Positions 1 through 12,630 are shown, counted from the first letter of the stretch. The stretch: 64,000 nt of DNA from Haematobia irritans (GCF_050003625.1 NC_134398.1:197353700-197417699), one strand, 5' to 3'. A program made the numbers and translations. Notes: a model not told the origin generated them from the letters alone.

Positions 1-737
1 TTGTTAGAGACCATATACCAATGTCATGTACCAAATTTCAGCCGGATCGGATGAAATTTTATTCTCTTTGAGGCTCCGCAAGCCAAATCTGGGGATCGGT
101 TTATATGGGGGCTATATATAATTATGGACCGATGTGAACCAATTTTTGCATGGTTGTTAGAGACCATATACCAACACCATGTACCAAATTTCAGCCGGAT
201 CGGATGAAATTTGCTTCTCTGTTAGGCTCCGCAAGCCAAATCTGGGGATCGGTTTATATGGGGGCTATATATAATTATGGACCCATGTGGACCAATTTTT
301 GCATGGTTGTTAGAGACCATATACCAACACCATATACCAAATTTCAGCCGGATCGGATGAAATATGCTTCTGTTAGAGGCTCCACAAGCCAAATCTGAGA
401 GTCCCTTTATATGGGGGCTATACGTAAAAGTGGACCGATATGGCCCATTTTCAATACCATCCGACCTACATCGATAACAACTACTTGTGCCAAGTTTCAA
501 GTCGATAGCTTGTTTCGTTCGGAAGTTAGCGTGATTTCAACAGACGGACGGACGGACGGACGAACGGACGGACGGACGGACGGACGGACGGACGGACGGA
601 CATGCTTAGATCGACTCAGAATTTCACCACGACCCAGAATATATATACTTTATGGGGTCTTAGAGCAATATTTCGATGTGTTACAAACGGAATGACAAAG
701 TTAATATACCCCCATCCTATGATGGAGGGTATAAAAA
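1..737 (+). mobile_element. Helentron/DINE-1-like unit, subfamily 1, 3' part (cut by window edge)
   Basis: About two and a half 153-bp repeat units carry the block that begins GGATCGGTTTATATGGGGGC. They run into the family's 3' module: a CGTTTATATGGGGGCTATACG junction, a (CGGA)n tract at 542-601, a DINE-1-like core (AGAATATATATACTTTATGG) and the terminal hairpin ending GATGGAGGGTATAAAAA at 737. The 5' end lies outside the window. The assignment to DINE-1/Helentron rests on the core and the hairpin end, and no Rep/helicase is encoded. The open frames here are array artefacts. Confidence 0.75.
542..601 (+). repeat. (CGGA)n microsatellite inside the 3' module
   Basis: A run of CGGA tetramers, interrupted once by CGAA, occupies the fixed place between the AGCGTGATTTCAACAGA block and the CATGCTTAGATCGACTC block. 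The same tract varies in length in every other unit of the window (for example 2370-2396 and 48627-48651). This is the GTCY proto-microsatellite position of DINE-1/mini-me elements. Confidence 0.9.
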
Positions 738-860
738 CTTCAGGATTCCTTCTATTCAAAATTTGGTTTTCTAAAGTAGGTTTACGACTTTTGCGACATA
801 CGTATTATACCGTCGCAAATGTATGTCGCAAAAATCACAGTTTGTGACAGACCAACCCTG
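738..860. other. Short spacer with a perfect 13-bp inverted repeat
   Basis: Non-array sequence between one unit's 3' end and a minisatellite block. It contains TTTTGCGACATAC at 789-801 and its exact reverse complement at 821-833, with a further GTCGCAAA copy between them at 812-819. It looks like a small MITE remnant. I cannot assign it to a family. Confidence 0.5.
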
Positions 861-1130
861 AATAAAATTTTAACAAAATTTTCTATAGAAATAAAATTTT
901 CACAAAATTTTCTATAGAAAGAAAATTTTGACAAAAATTTCTACAGAAATAAAATTTTAACAAAATTTTCTATAGAAATAAACTTTTGACAAAATTTTCT
1001 ATAGAAATAAAATCTTGGTAGACTATTTTTGGCTCGAGTGGCAACCATGATTATGAACCGAATAAAATTTGAACAAAATTTTCTATAGAAATAAAATTTT
1101 GACAAAATTTTCTATAGAAATAAAATTTTG
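861..1130 (+). repeat. 29-bp minisatellite block
   Basis: Repeats of a 29-bp unit (AAAATTTTGAC followed by AAAATTTTCTATAGAAAT) in two blocks. They are separated at about 1016-1060 by the module GGTAGACTATTTTTGGCTCG, which normally joins this minisatellite to the 153-bp array. That module recurs at 1131, so the minisatellite-plus-linker has been duplicated. The region forms the 5' half of the unit that continues to 2532. Confidence 0.85.
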
Positions 1131-2532
1131 GTAGATTATTTTTGGCTCTAGTGGCAACCATTATTATGAACCGATATGGACCAATTTTTGTGTGATTGCA
1201 CCAATTTTGGTATGGTTGTTAGCGACCATATACTAACACCACGTGCCTAATTTGAACCGGATCGGATGAATTTTGCTCCTCCAAGAGGCTCCGGAGGTCA
1301 AATCTGGAGAATGTTTTATATGGGGGCTATATATAATTATGGACCGATATGGACCAATTCTGGCACGGTTGTTAAAGATCATATACTAACACCATCTTCC
1401 CAATTACAACCGGATTGGATGAAATTTGCTTCTCTTGGAGACTTCGCAAGCCAAATATGGGGATCGGTTTATATGGGGGCTATATATAATTATGGACCGA
1501 TGTGGACCAATTTTTGCACGGTTGTTAGAGACCATATACCAATACCATGTACCAAATTTCAGCCGGATCGGATGCAATTTGCTCCTCTTTGAGGCTTCGA
1601 AAGCAAATCTGGAGATCGCTTTATATGGGGTCTATATATAATTATGGACCGATGTGGACCAATTTTTGCATGGTTGTTAGAGACCATATACCAACATCAT
1701 GTACCAAATTTCAGCCGGATCAGATGAAATTTGCTTCTCTTTTAGGCTCCGCAAGCCAAATCTGGGGATCGGTTTATATGGGCGCTATATATAATTATGG
1801 ACCGATGTGGACCAATTGTTGCATGATTGTTAGAGACCATATACCAACACCATGTACCAAATTTCAGCCGGATCGGATGAAATATGCTTCTCTTAGAGGC
1901 TCCACAAGCCAAATCTGGGGATCGGTTTATATGGGGGCTATATATAATTAAGGGCCGATATGGACCAATTTTTGCATGGTTGTTAGAGACCATATACCAA
2001 TGTCATGTACCAAATTTCAGCCGGATCGGATGAAATTTGCTTCTCTTTTAGGCTCCGCAAGCCAAATCTGGGGATCGGTTTATATGGGGGCTATATATAA
2101 TTATGGACCCATGTGGACCAATTTTTGCATGGTTGTTAGAGACCATATACCAACACCATATACCAAATTTCAGCCGGATCGGATGAAATATGCTTCTGTT
2201 AGAGGCTCCACAAGCCAAATCTGAGAGTCCCTTTATATGGGGGCTATACGTAAAAGTGGACCGATATGGCCCATTTTCAATACCATCCGACCTACATCGA
2301 TAACAACTACTTGTGCCAAGTTTCAAGTCGATAGCTTGTTTCGTTCGGAAGTTAGCGTGATTTCAACAGACGGACGGACGGACGGACGGACGGACATGCT
2401 TAGATCGACTCAGAATTTCACCACGACCCAGAATATATATACTTTATGGGGTCTTAGAGCAATATTTCGATGTGTTACAAACGGAATGACAAAGTTAATA
2501 TACCCCCATCCTATGATGGAGGGTATAAAAAG
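1131..2532 (+). mobile_element. Helentron-like unit, subfamily 1: linker, 153-bp array and 3' end
   Basis: Linker (GGCAACCATTATTATGAACC), then about six 153-bp repeats at roughly 1205-2225, then the 3' module with the CGGA tract and terminal GATGGAGGGTATAAAA at about 2531. The first repeats are the CTCCGGAGGTCAAATCTGG type and the later ones the CCGCAAGCCAAATCTGG type. This unit lacks the GC-palindrome 5' terminus. The next unit follows directly. Confidence 0.75.
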
Positions 2533-4538
2533 GCCGATTAAATACGTATATAATCTAGTTTGACAAAATTTTCTATAGAAATAAACTTTTGACAAAATTT
2601 TCTATAGAAATAAAATTTTGACAAAATGTTCTATAGGAATAAAAATTTGACAAAATTTTCTATAGAAATAAAAACTTGACAAAATTTTCTATAGAAATAA
2701 AATGTTGACAAAATTTTCTATAGAAATAAAATGTTGACAAAATTTTGTATAGAAATGAAATTTTGACAAAACTTAGTATAGAAATAAAATGTTGACAAAA
2801 TTTTCTACAGAAATAAATTTTTTACAAAATTTTCTATAGAAATAAAATTTTGACAAACATTTCTATAGAATAAACTTTTGACAAAACTTTCTATAGAAAT
2901 GAAATTTTAACAAAACTTTCTATAGTAATAAAATTTGACAAAATTTTCTATGGAAAAAAAGTTTTGGTAGATTACAAAATTTTCTATGGAAATAAAATTT
3001 TGACAAACATTTGTATAGAAATAAACTTTTGACAAAACTTTCTATAGAAATGAAATTTTGACAAAACTTTCTACAGTAATAAAATTTGACAAAATTTTCT
3101 ATGGAAATAAAGTTTTGGTAGATTATTTTTGGCGATATGGACCAATTTTTGTGTAATAAGTCATCGGATATATATAACTAAAGACCGATATGGACCCATT
3201 TTTACATGGCTGTTAGAGGCCATATATTGACAAAATGTACCAAATTTCAACCGTATCGGATGACTTTTGCTCCTCCAAGAGGTTCCGGACGTCAAATCTG
3301 GGGACGGTTTATATGGAAACTATATATAATTATGGACCGATATGGACCAATTTTTGCATGGTTGTTAGAGACCATATAATTACACCATGTACCAAATTTC
3401 AACTGGATCGGATGAATTTTGCTCTTCCAAGAGGCTCCGGAGGTCAAATCTGGGAATCGGTTTATATGGGGGCTATATATAATTATGGACCGATATGGAC
3501 CAATTTTTGCATGGTTATTAGAGGCCGTAAACTAACATCAGGTACCAAATTTCAACCGGATCGGATGAATTTTGCCCCTCCAAGAGGCTCCGGAGGTCAA
3601 ATCTGGGGATCGGTTTATATGGGGGCTATATATAATTATAGACCGATATGGACCAATTTTTGCATGGTTGTTAAAAACCGTATACTAAAACCACGTACTA
3701 AATTTCAACCGGATCGGATGAATTTTGCTCCTCCAAGAGGCTCCGGTGGTCAAATCTGGGGATCGGTTTATATGGGAGCTATATATAATTATGGACCGAT
3801 ATGGACCAATTTTTGCATGGTTGTTAGAGGCCGTATACTTACATCAGGTACCAAATTTCAACCGGATTGGATGAATTTTGCCCCTCCAAAAGTCTCCGGA
3901 GGTCAAATCTGGGGATCGGTTTATATGGGGGCTATATATAATTATGGACCGATATGGACCAATTTTTGCATGGTTATTAGAGACCATATACTAACATCAG
4001 GTACCAAATTTCAATCGGATCGGATGAATTTTGCCCCTCCAAGAGGCTCCGGAGGTCAAATCTGGGGATCGGTTTATATGGGGGCTATATATAATTATGG
4101 ACCGATATGGACCAATTTTTGCATGGTTGTTAGAGACCGTATACTTAGACCACGTACCAAATTTCAACCGGATCGGATTAATTTTGCTGCTCCGGGAGGC
4201 TCCCCAAGCCAAATTTGGGGATCGGTTTATATGGGGGCTATACGTAAACGTGGTCCGATATGGCCCATTTTCAATACCATCTGACCTACATCAATAACAA
4301 CTACTTGTGCCAAGTTTCAAGTCGATAGCTTGTTTCGTTCGGAAGTTAGCGTGATTTCCACAGACGGACGGACAGCCGGACAGACGGACGGACGGACGGA
4401 CATGCTTAGATCGACTCAGAATTTCACCACGACCCAGAATATATATACTTTATGGGGTCTTAGAGCAATATTTCGATGTGTTACAAACGGAATGACAAAG
4501 TTAATATACCCCCATCCTATGGTGGAGGGTATAAAAAA
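2533..4538 (+). mobile_element. Helentron-like unit with minisatellite and 153-bp array, 5'-truncated
   Basis: It starts at AGGCCGATTAAATACGTATA, an internal 5'-side block seen intact at about 15905-15955 on the other strand. It is therefore joined to the previous unit's A-rich end after loss of its own terminus. About 19 copies of the 29-bp minisatellite follow to 3115, then a linker, then seven 153-bp repeats (3190-4205). The 3' module ends GGTGGAGGGTATAAAA at about 4538. An open frame spans 3235-4284 only because 153 is divisible by three. Confidence 0.8.
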
Positions 4539-5843
4539 AACAAGTATATACGGCCGCAAGTTCGGCCAGGCCGAATCTTATGTACCCACCACCATGGATT
4601 GCGTAGAAACTTCTACGAAAGACTGTCATCCACAATCGAATTACTTGGGTTGTGGTATGTTAAAACTTCTTATTCCTGCATGGTTGTTGGATACCATATA
4701 CTAACATCACGTACCAAATTTCAACCGAATGGGAAGAATTTTGCTCTTCCAAGGGGCTCTGGAGGTCAAATCTGGGGATCGGTTTATATGGGGCCTATAT
4801 ATAATTATGGACCGATATCGACCAATTTTTGCATGGGAGTTTGAGGCCATATATTAACACCACGTACCAAATTTCAACTGAATCAGATGAATTTTGGTCT
4901 TCCAAGAGGTTCCGGAGGTCAAATCTGGTGATCGGTTTATATGGGGGCTATATATAATTATGAACCGATGTGGACCAATTTTTGCATGGTTGTTAGAGAC
5001 CATATACTAACATCACATACCAAATTTCAGCCGGATCGGATGAAATTTGCTTCTCTTAGAGGCCTCGCAAGCCAAATCGGGGGATCGGTTTATATGGGGG
5101 CTATATATAATTATGGACCGATGTGGACCAATTTTTGCACGGTTGTTAGAGACCATATACTGACACCATGTACCAAATTTCAGCCGGATCGGATGAAATT
5201 TGCTTCTCTTAGGGGCCTCGCAAGCCAAATCGGGGGATCGGTTTATATGAGGGCTATATATAATTATGGACCGATGTGGACCAGTTTTTGCATGGTTGTT
5301 AGAGACCATATACTAACACCATGTACCAAATTTCAGCCGGATCGGATGAAATTTGCTTCTCTTAGGGGCCTCGCAAGCCAAATCGGGGGATCGGTTTATA
5401 TGGGGGCTATATATAATTATGGACCGATGTGGACCAATTTTTGCATGATTGTTAGAGACCATATACTAACACCATGTACCAAATTTCAGCCGGATCGGAT
5501 GAAATTTGCTTTTCTTAGAGGCCTCGCAAGCCAAATTTTGGGGTCCGTTTATATGGGGGCTATACGTAAAAGTGGACCGATATGGCCCATTTGCAATACC
5601 ATCCGACCTACATCAATAACAACTACTTGTGCCAAGTTTCAAGTCGATAGCTTGTTTCGTTCGGAAGTTAGCGTGGTTTCAACAGACGGACGGACGGACG
5701 GACGGACATGCTCAGATCGACTCAGAATTTCACCACGACCCAGAATATAAATACTTTATGGGGTCTTAGAACAATATTTCGATGTGTTACAAACGGAATG
5801 ACAAAGTTAATATACCCCCCATCCTATGGTGGTGGGTATAAAA
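4539..5843 (+). mobile_element. Complete Helentron-like unit, subfamily 1
   Basis: Both ends are visible. The 5' end is AACAAGTATATACGGCCGCA, followed by the palindrome TTCGGCCAGGCCGAA and then TACCCACCACCATGG. The 3' end is the hairpin TATACCCCCCATCC/GGTGGTGGGTATAAAA. Inside are a GATTGCGTAGAAACTTCTAC block, two CTCTGGAGGTCAAATCTGG/TCCGGAGGTCAAATCTGG-type repeats, four CCTCGCAAGCCAAATCGGG-type repeats and the CGGA tract. It abuts a 3' end on its left and a 5' end on its right, so it sits in a head-to-tail chain. Confidence 0.85.
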
Positions 5844-6228
5844 ACAAGTATATACGGCCGTAAGTTTGGCCAGGCCAATCTTATGTACACGCAAAGAAAA
5901 AAAACGTTTGGAAAACGTGTACCGAAAACGTTTTTCTTTTGTTAGAGTTTTTTGAATTGCTTCGAAAAGTATACACTTTTATCACCAAAAAAATTCGTTT
6001 GTTACAAAATTTTTATTTTTTCAGTAAAAAAAGCTATTTTTGAACCAACAACACAGTCCATTTCGTTTATATCAAACACTGTTCTTTTCTAAATTTAGGT
6101 CTTTAATAAGACACATTTTACAGTTCATAGTAAAAATTTAATATAGAAGAATGTAATGTTGAAAAATTTTTCGGAATCTTCCGATCATATCTGGAATATT
6201 TGTAAAAAAAAAAAAAAAAAAAAACTTT

Positions 6229-6302
6229 GGTCGAAGCAGGGATCGAACCCACGACCCTTGGCATGCAAGTCAGACGTAGCAACCACTGCTCCACGGTGCC
6301 CA
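6229..6302 (-). pseudogene. tRNA-derived SINE head or tRNA pseudogene
   Basis: On the minus strand there is a pol III A box, TGGAGCAGTGG (6283-6293), and a perfect B box, GGTTCGATCCC (6239-6249). Between them CTTGCATGCCAAG gives an Ala-like TGC anticodon loop. The first seven bases (GGGCACC) do not pair with the 3' end, so a working tRNA is unlikely. An A/T homopolymer follows at 6204-6224. It resembles the head of the SINE at 12823. Confidence 0.6.
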
Positions 6303-6417
6303 ACTAAATGTATTTTTCTGTTAAATAAACTTTGTTTAGTCGGCTCGTGGGCGCCGCAAGCTATGCTATATAAATATAACTTAGTTATATGGGTAATTAT
6401 CTATTGATGACAATAAC

Positions 6418-6490
6418 GGCTACATGGCTCAGTGGATAGTGTGTTGGCTTACAAATTGCATGGTCCGCGGTTCGATTCTCCGTCCAGGCG
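6418..6490 (+). pseudogene. Second tRNA-like sequence (SINE head or tRNA pseudogene)
   Basis: Plus-strand A box TGGCTCAGTGG (6425-6435) and B box GGTTCGATTCT (6469-6479) at tRNA spacing. The acceptor and anticodon stems do not pair properly, so I read it as tRNA-derived rather than a functional gene. It faces the minus-strand copy 115 bp away, inside the same TIR element. Confidence 0.5.
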
Positions 6491-7506
6491 AAAGGTAAAA
6501 AAAAATTTAAAATTTATAAAATCGTATAATTCCTTCTACATTGTTTGTGTTACAGAAAAAGGTGCTAAGAACTAAAAAACTTCGTTGAAGTGGGAAAGAT
6601 GTGAGGGAAAATGCAATTAGCCAGAAAAAAAATTTTTGAGTTAGTCTTTATGAAATTGTTTTTACATCCTGGAAAAGAATAAACGTTTATCACAAAAAAA
6701 AATATACTTTTCTTCCAAATACACTTCCTTTCAACGAAAAGCAAATGAGAAACGAACTTTGTTTGTCTAAAATTTCGTTTGGGAGGAAAGAATTATTTTT
6801 TTGCGTGTACCCTCCACCATGGATTGCGAGAAAGTTTTGGACATATTTTTGCATGGGTGTTAGATGCCATATATCAACACCACGTGTTTTCACCGGATCT
6901 GATCAATGTTGCTCTTCCTAGAGGCTCCGGTGGTCAAAACAAGTATATACGGCCGTAAGTTTGGCCAGGCCAATCTTATGTACCCTCCACCATGGATTGC
7001 GAGAAAGTTTTGGACATATTTTTGCATGGGTGTTAGATGCCATATATCAACACCACGTGTTTTCACCGGATCTGATCAATGTTGCTCTTCCTAGAGGCTC
7101 CGGTGGTCAAATGTGAGGATCGGTTTATATGCGGCATAAATAATTATGGACTGATATGAAGCAATTTTTGGACAGTTGTTAGATACCATATACTAACACA
7201 ACGGGGCTATATATAATTGTGAACCTATATGGACTAATTTTAGCGTGAATGTTAGAGACCATATACTACCACCACGTACCAAATTTCAACCGGATCGGAT
7301 GAAAATTGGTTCTCAAACGGGCTCCGCAAGCCAAATCAGGAGGTCCGTTTATATGGGGGCTATACGTAAAGTGGTACCATATGGCCCATTTGTAATACCA
7401 TCCGACCTACATCAATTACAACTACTTGTGCCAAGTTTCAAGTCGATAGCATATTTCGTTCGGAAGTTAGCGTGATTTCCACAGACGGACGGACGTGTTA
7501 CAAACG

Positions 7507-9391
<1,885 letters not shown>

Positions 9392-10887
9392 TTAAAATTA
9401 AATTCAATAATTTGCAAGCGTTACTCGTTTGTGAGATGATTCACGGTTAAATTGTAGACCAAAATGAAGATCATTTACAGTGAGACAAAACACGAAAGAT
9501 GCGCGAGCTGTTTCGATACCCATCCCATACTTACCTTATAGTGGTGGGTATAAAATTAATTGGTTGGTCTAAAAACAAAATATTTCGTTAGAAATAAAAC
9601 AGAGAAAACAACTGATTCTATAATAATCAGTTAATGCTTGCTGCATGGGTGTAATTCCAGCTTTACAGTAACATAATACCCCTTTTCAATCATTTTCCCA
9701 TTCTGATCAATAATATTAAAAGCGAAAACTCCATAATTAACGACATTAAATTGTTACTATATTACAATAATTTTTCGTATTCACACGTCTACAATTTTAG
9801 TGACAATTATTAGCATTTCATGTCCTTTTCATTGCCCTTCCCACAAGAGACAAAAGGAAAAAAATAAAAAAATTCATGCCATGTAATCAATTGTACACCA
9901 ATGAGTATATTTTCATGTTAACACTCACATTGTTATCGTCATACAACAGATTTCCTTTTGGACAACCACTAGGATTTTCAATGGGAAAAATATAAAACAA
10001 AAAAAAAAACATAATAAATAACATAACCTAGGCTTATATTCTGATGTCGTCATTGTCATCGTCATCATTGAGGTTGCTAACAACTCTTCTTCGTTTCTGG
10101 TTGAATATACTTTCTGGTCGGGACCAGACTCAATGACATTTACTGTTTTGTTTTTTTTTTCACTTTGTTTAAACAATAACAATTTATTTTCCTCCAGAGA
10201 TGCATAAAATCAATCTGAATTATGTTTTCATGTTCGAATCGAACATGCTAGGATCCAAGCTTTCATAGCAACAACCACACAATCATGATGTCGTATACAA
10301 AATGAATTTGCTGAAATGTAATGGACAAAACATAAATATAAAATCAACATTCTTGTTAATCTTGCAAAAATATGGACGAAGAATTTCTTTATTCTGTTTC
10401 CCCTTTAGTTTTGCCTAACAGATGATTATAAGGATTGAATATTCATATAAGAAAAATGCCTGGTTTGTTATATGGTTACACAATATGTATTTCTTTTACT
10501 TTCGAATCTCAATCGAGTCAAGTTTTATTTTCAAATCACACATAAATAATAGAACAAGAAATTGATCCCATTAAATTACAGAAGAAAGTATGGATAATAA
10601 TAATAATAATTTTTACACTCCAATGCACATGCAAATAAATAACCAAACCACAATTGAAATGTATATTACACTCATTTATAGCACCAACCCTAATGTCTTA
10701 TCACCCAGCAAACAAAAATCTTGGACATTTATGAAAAGTCATTACTTTTAAAATACGGATGTGAATTTTACTTTCTGATATATTTTTTTTCTTGTCCAAA
10801 AGTCGATACACTTGTCTAACATAATTATGTTAGACAATGGTCAACTTGGTTTTAACAATTCTGAAAACCACTTCAAAATTAATGAAG
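9392..10887. other. AT-rich stretch without recognisable gene
   Basis: Apart from a small Helentron 3' end at about 9525-9553 (TATAGTGGTGGGTATAAAA), I see only AT-rich sequence with short poly-A runs. A trinucleotide run AATAATAATAATAAT lies at 10595-10609, and a possible CCCAGCAAACAAAAA MITE-type end lies near 10706. The 85-residue minus-strand frame at 9925-10182 has no family features. Confidence 0.5.
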
Positions 10888-12033
10888 AACAAGCATATAC
10901 GGCCCAAGTTCGGCCAGGCCGAATCTTATGTACCCTCCACCATAGATTGCGTAGAAACTTCTTCGAAAGACTGCCATCCACAATCGAATTACTTAGGTTG
11001 TGGGATCTTAAATCTTCTTAACATCGTTTTCTAAATTGTGAGTTAGTCCATACATGGTATATATTAGACAAAAAAGTTATCTATAGGTAAGTCTACAAAT
11101 AATTACGAATCGACATGGAAATTGAAATATGGGGGCTATATAGAATTATGAAGTTGATATGGACCAATTTATGTGTGATTGGGTATCGATTTATCTGAGG
11201 GCTATATATAACTGGACCACTTTTGGCATGGTTGTTAAATATCATATACTACCACCACGTACCAAATTTCAACCAGATCGGATGAATTTTGCTTCTCAAA
11301 AGGCACAGGAGATACATCTGGGGATCGATTTATATGGGTGGTATATATAATTATGGACTGATATGAACCAATTCCTGCATGGTTGGGGGATACCATATAC
11401 TAACATCACGTACCAAATTTCAACCGTATCGGATGAATTTTGCTCTTCCAAGGGGTTCCGGAGGTCAAATCTGGGGATCGGTTTATATGGGGCCTATATA
11501 TAATTATGTACCGATGTGGACCAATTTTTGCATGGTCATTAGAGACCATATACTTACTCCATATACCAAATTTCAACCGTATCGGATGAATTTTGCTCTT
11601 CCAAGGGGTTCCGGAGGTCAAATCTGGGGATCGGTTTATATGGGGCCTATATATAATTATGGACCGATGTGGACCAATTTTTGCATGTTCATTATACTAA
11701 CTCCATATACCAAATTTCAGCCAGATCGGATGAAATTTGCTTCTCTTACAGGCTCTGCAAGCCAAATCTGGTGATCGGTTTATATGGGGGCTATATATAA
11801 TTATGGACTGATGTGGACCAATTTTTGCATGGTCATTAGAGACCATATACTAACACCATATACCAAATTTCAGCCGGATCGGATGAAATTTGCTTCTCTT
11901 AGAGGATCCGCAAGCCAAATCGGGGGATCGGTTTATATGGGGGCTATATATAATTATGGACCGATGTGGACCAATTTTTGCATGGTTATTAGAGACCATA
12001 TAATAACACAATGTACAACATTTCAGCCGGATC
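10888..12033 (+). mobile_element. Helentron-like unit, subfamily 1 (5' end and array)
   Basis: 5' terminus AACAAGCATATACGGCCCAA, then TTCGGCCAGGCCGAA and TACCCTCCACCAT. Two degenerate first repeats follow, then two TCCGGAGGTCAAATCTGG-type and at least two CCGCAAGCCAAATC-type repeats. The array is interrupted by a small TIR element at 12034. Beyond that the sequence belongs to subfamily 2, so the normal 3' module has been replaced. Confidence 0.75.
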
Positions 12034-12258
12034 ACACAAAGAAAATTTCATTAAAATTGAGCTAACGAAACTATTTCATTGATATAATGAAACATTTTCA
12101 TTGCGATAATGAAAATATTTGTTAATAGTACGAAACGTTTCATTGATTAAGAGTAAATTCATTATAATAACGAAAAATGTCGTTATATCAACGAATTTGT
12201 TTCATTGGCTCAATTTCAATGACACATTTCGTTAATATAACGAAGTTTTTCTATCAGT
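12034..12258. mobile_element. 225-bp MITE rich in ATGAAA/TTTCAT motifs
   Basis: It interrupts the repeat motif CCGGATCGGATGAA, leaving GATC on both sides (12030-12033 and 12259-12262). The ends are ACACAAAGAAAATTTC and, reversed, ACTGATAGAAAAACTTC. The interior is a long imperfect palindrome of TTTCGTTA/TAACGAAA blocks. It could equally be read as CAC...GTG ends with an AT duplication. The TIR starts like the 5888-6807 element (CACGCAAAGAAA), suggesting a related family. Confidence 0.6.
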
Positions 12259-12262
12259 GATC

Positions 12263-12630
12263 GGATGAACTAAATCTGAACCGATTTCAATTAAATTTAC
12301 CAAGCATTTGTAGAATGTCAATGTTACTCTCTATGCAAAATTTCACGAAAATTTGTAGTAAACTTTGGCCTCTGTGGTCATATCAGTCTAAATCGGACGA
12401 AAGATATATATGGGAGCTATATCTAAATCTGAATCGATTTGCACAAAATTACATATACAGATAGACGGACAGACAGACAGACGGACGGACATCGCTAAAT
12501 CGACTCAGAATTTAATTCTAAGCCGATCGGTATACCAAAAGATGGCTCTATGACCACTATTTCTTGGCGTTACATACAAATGCACAAACTTATTATACCC
12601 TGTACCACAGTAGTGGTGAAGGGTATAAAA
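12263..12630 (+). mobile_element. Helentron-like unit, subfamily 2, 3' end
   Basis: One and a half subfamily 2 repeats (GACGAAAGATATATATGGGA, GCTATATCTAAATCTGAATC) are followed by a GACGGACAGACAGACAGACG tract. The terminal hairpin is TTATACCCTGTACCAC/GTGGTGAAGGGTATAA, ending at about 12630. It is joined to the subfamily 1 array a few bases after the MITE, which makes a chimera. Confidence 0.7.

Larger units (their letters stand above)
5888..6807. mobile_element. 920-bp terminal-inverted-repeat DNA transposon, non-autonomous
   Basis: It interrupts the 5' end of the Helentron unit exactly: CTTATGTA before it and TACCCTCCACC after it reconstitute the element's normal sequence. The ends are CACGCAAAGAAAAA and its near reverse complement TTTTTTTGCGTG, flanked by TA on both sides. 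Because the site is GTAC, a 4-bp GTAC duplication with shorter TIRs fits equally well. There is no transposase frame. The interior is AT-rich and contains two convergent tRNA-like sequences. Confidence 0.65.
5844..7495 (+). mobile_element. Helentron-like unit with duplicated 5' end and inserted TIR element
   Basis: The 5' terminus (AACAAGTATATACGGCCG) occurs at 5844 and again at 6938. About 172 bp after each start are nearly identical once the insertion at 5888-6807 is removed. The second copy continues through degenerate repeats and the 3' module to the CGGA tract at 7482-7494. It then breaks off at TGTTACAAACG, next to an inverted fragment of another subfamily. Confidence 0.75.

Noticed and set aside
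861..3115. CRISPR-like array in the 29-bp repeats
   Set aside because: The repeats are contiguous and variable, with no spacers, in an AT-rich eukaryotic minisatellite; there are no cas genes.
3235..4284. 349-residue repetitive protein (and similar ones on both strands elsewhere)
   Set aside because: It is the 153-bp Helentron array read as codons. The same array is open on the opposite strand, and repeat differences change residues without restraint.
6229..6302. Functional tRNA-Ala gene
   Set aside because: A and B boxes are good, but the acceptor ends do not pair and the copy lies in a mobile element next to a homopolymer. It is a SINE head or pseudogene.
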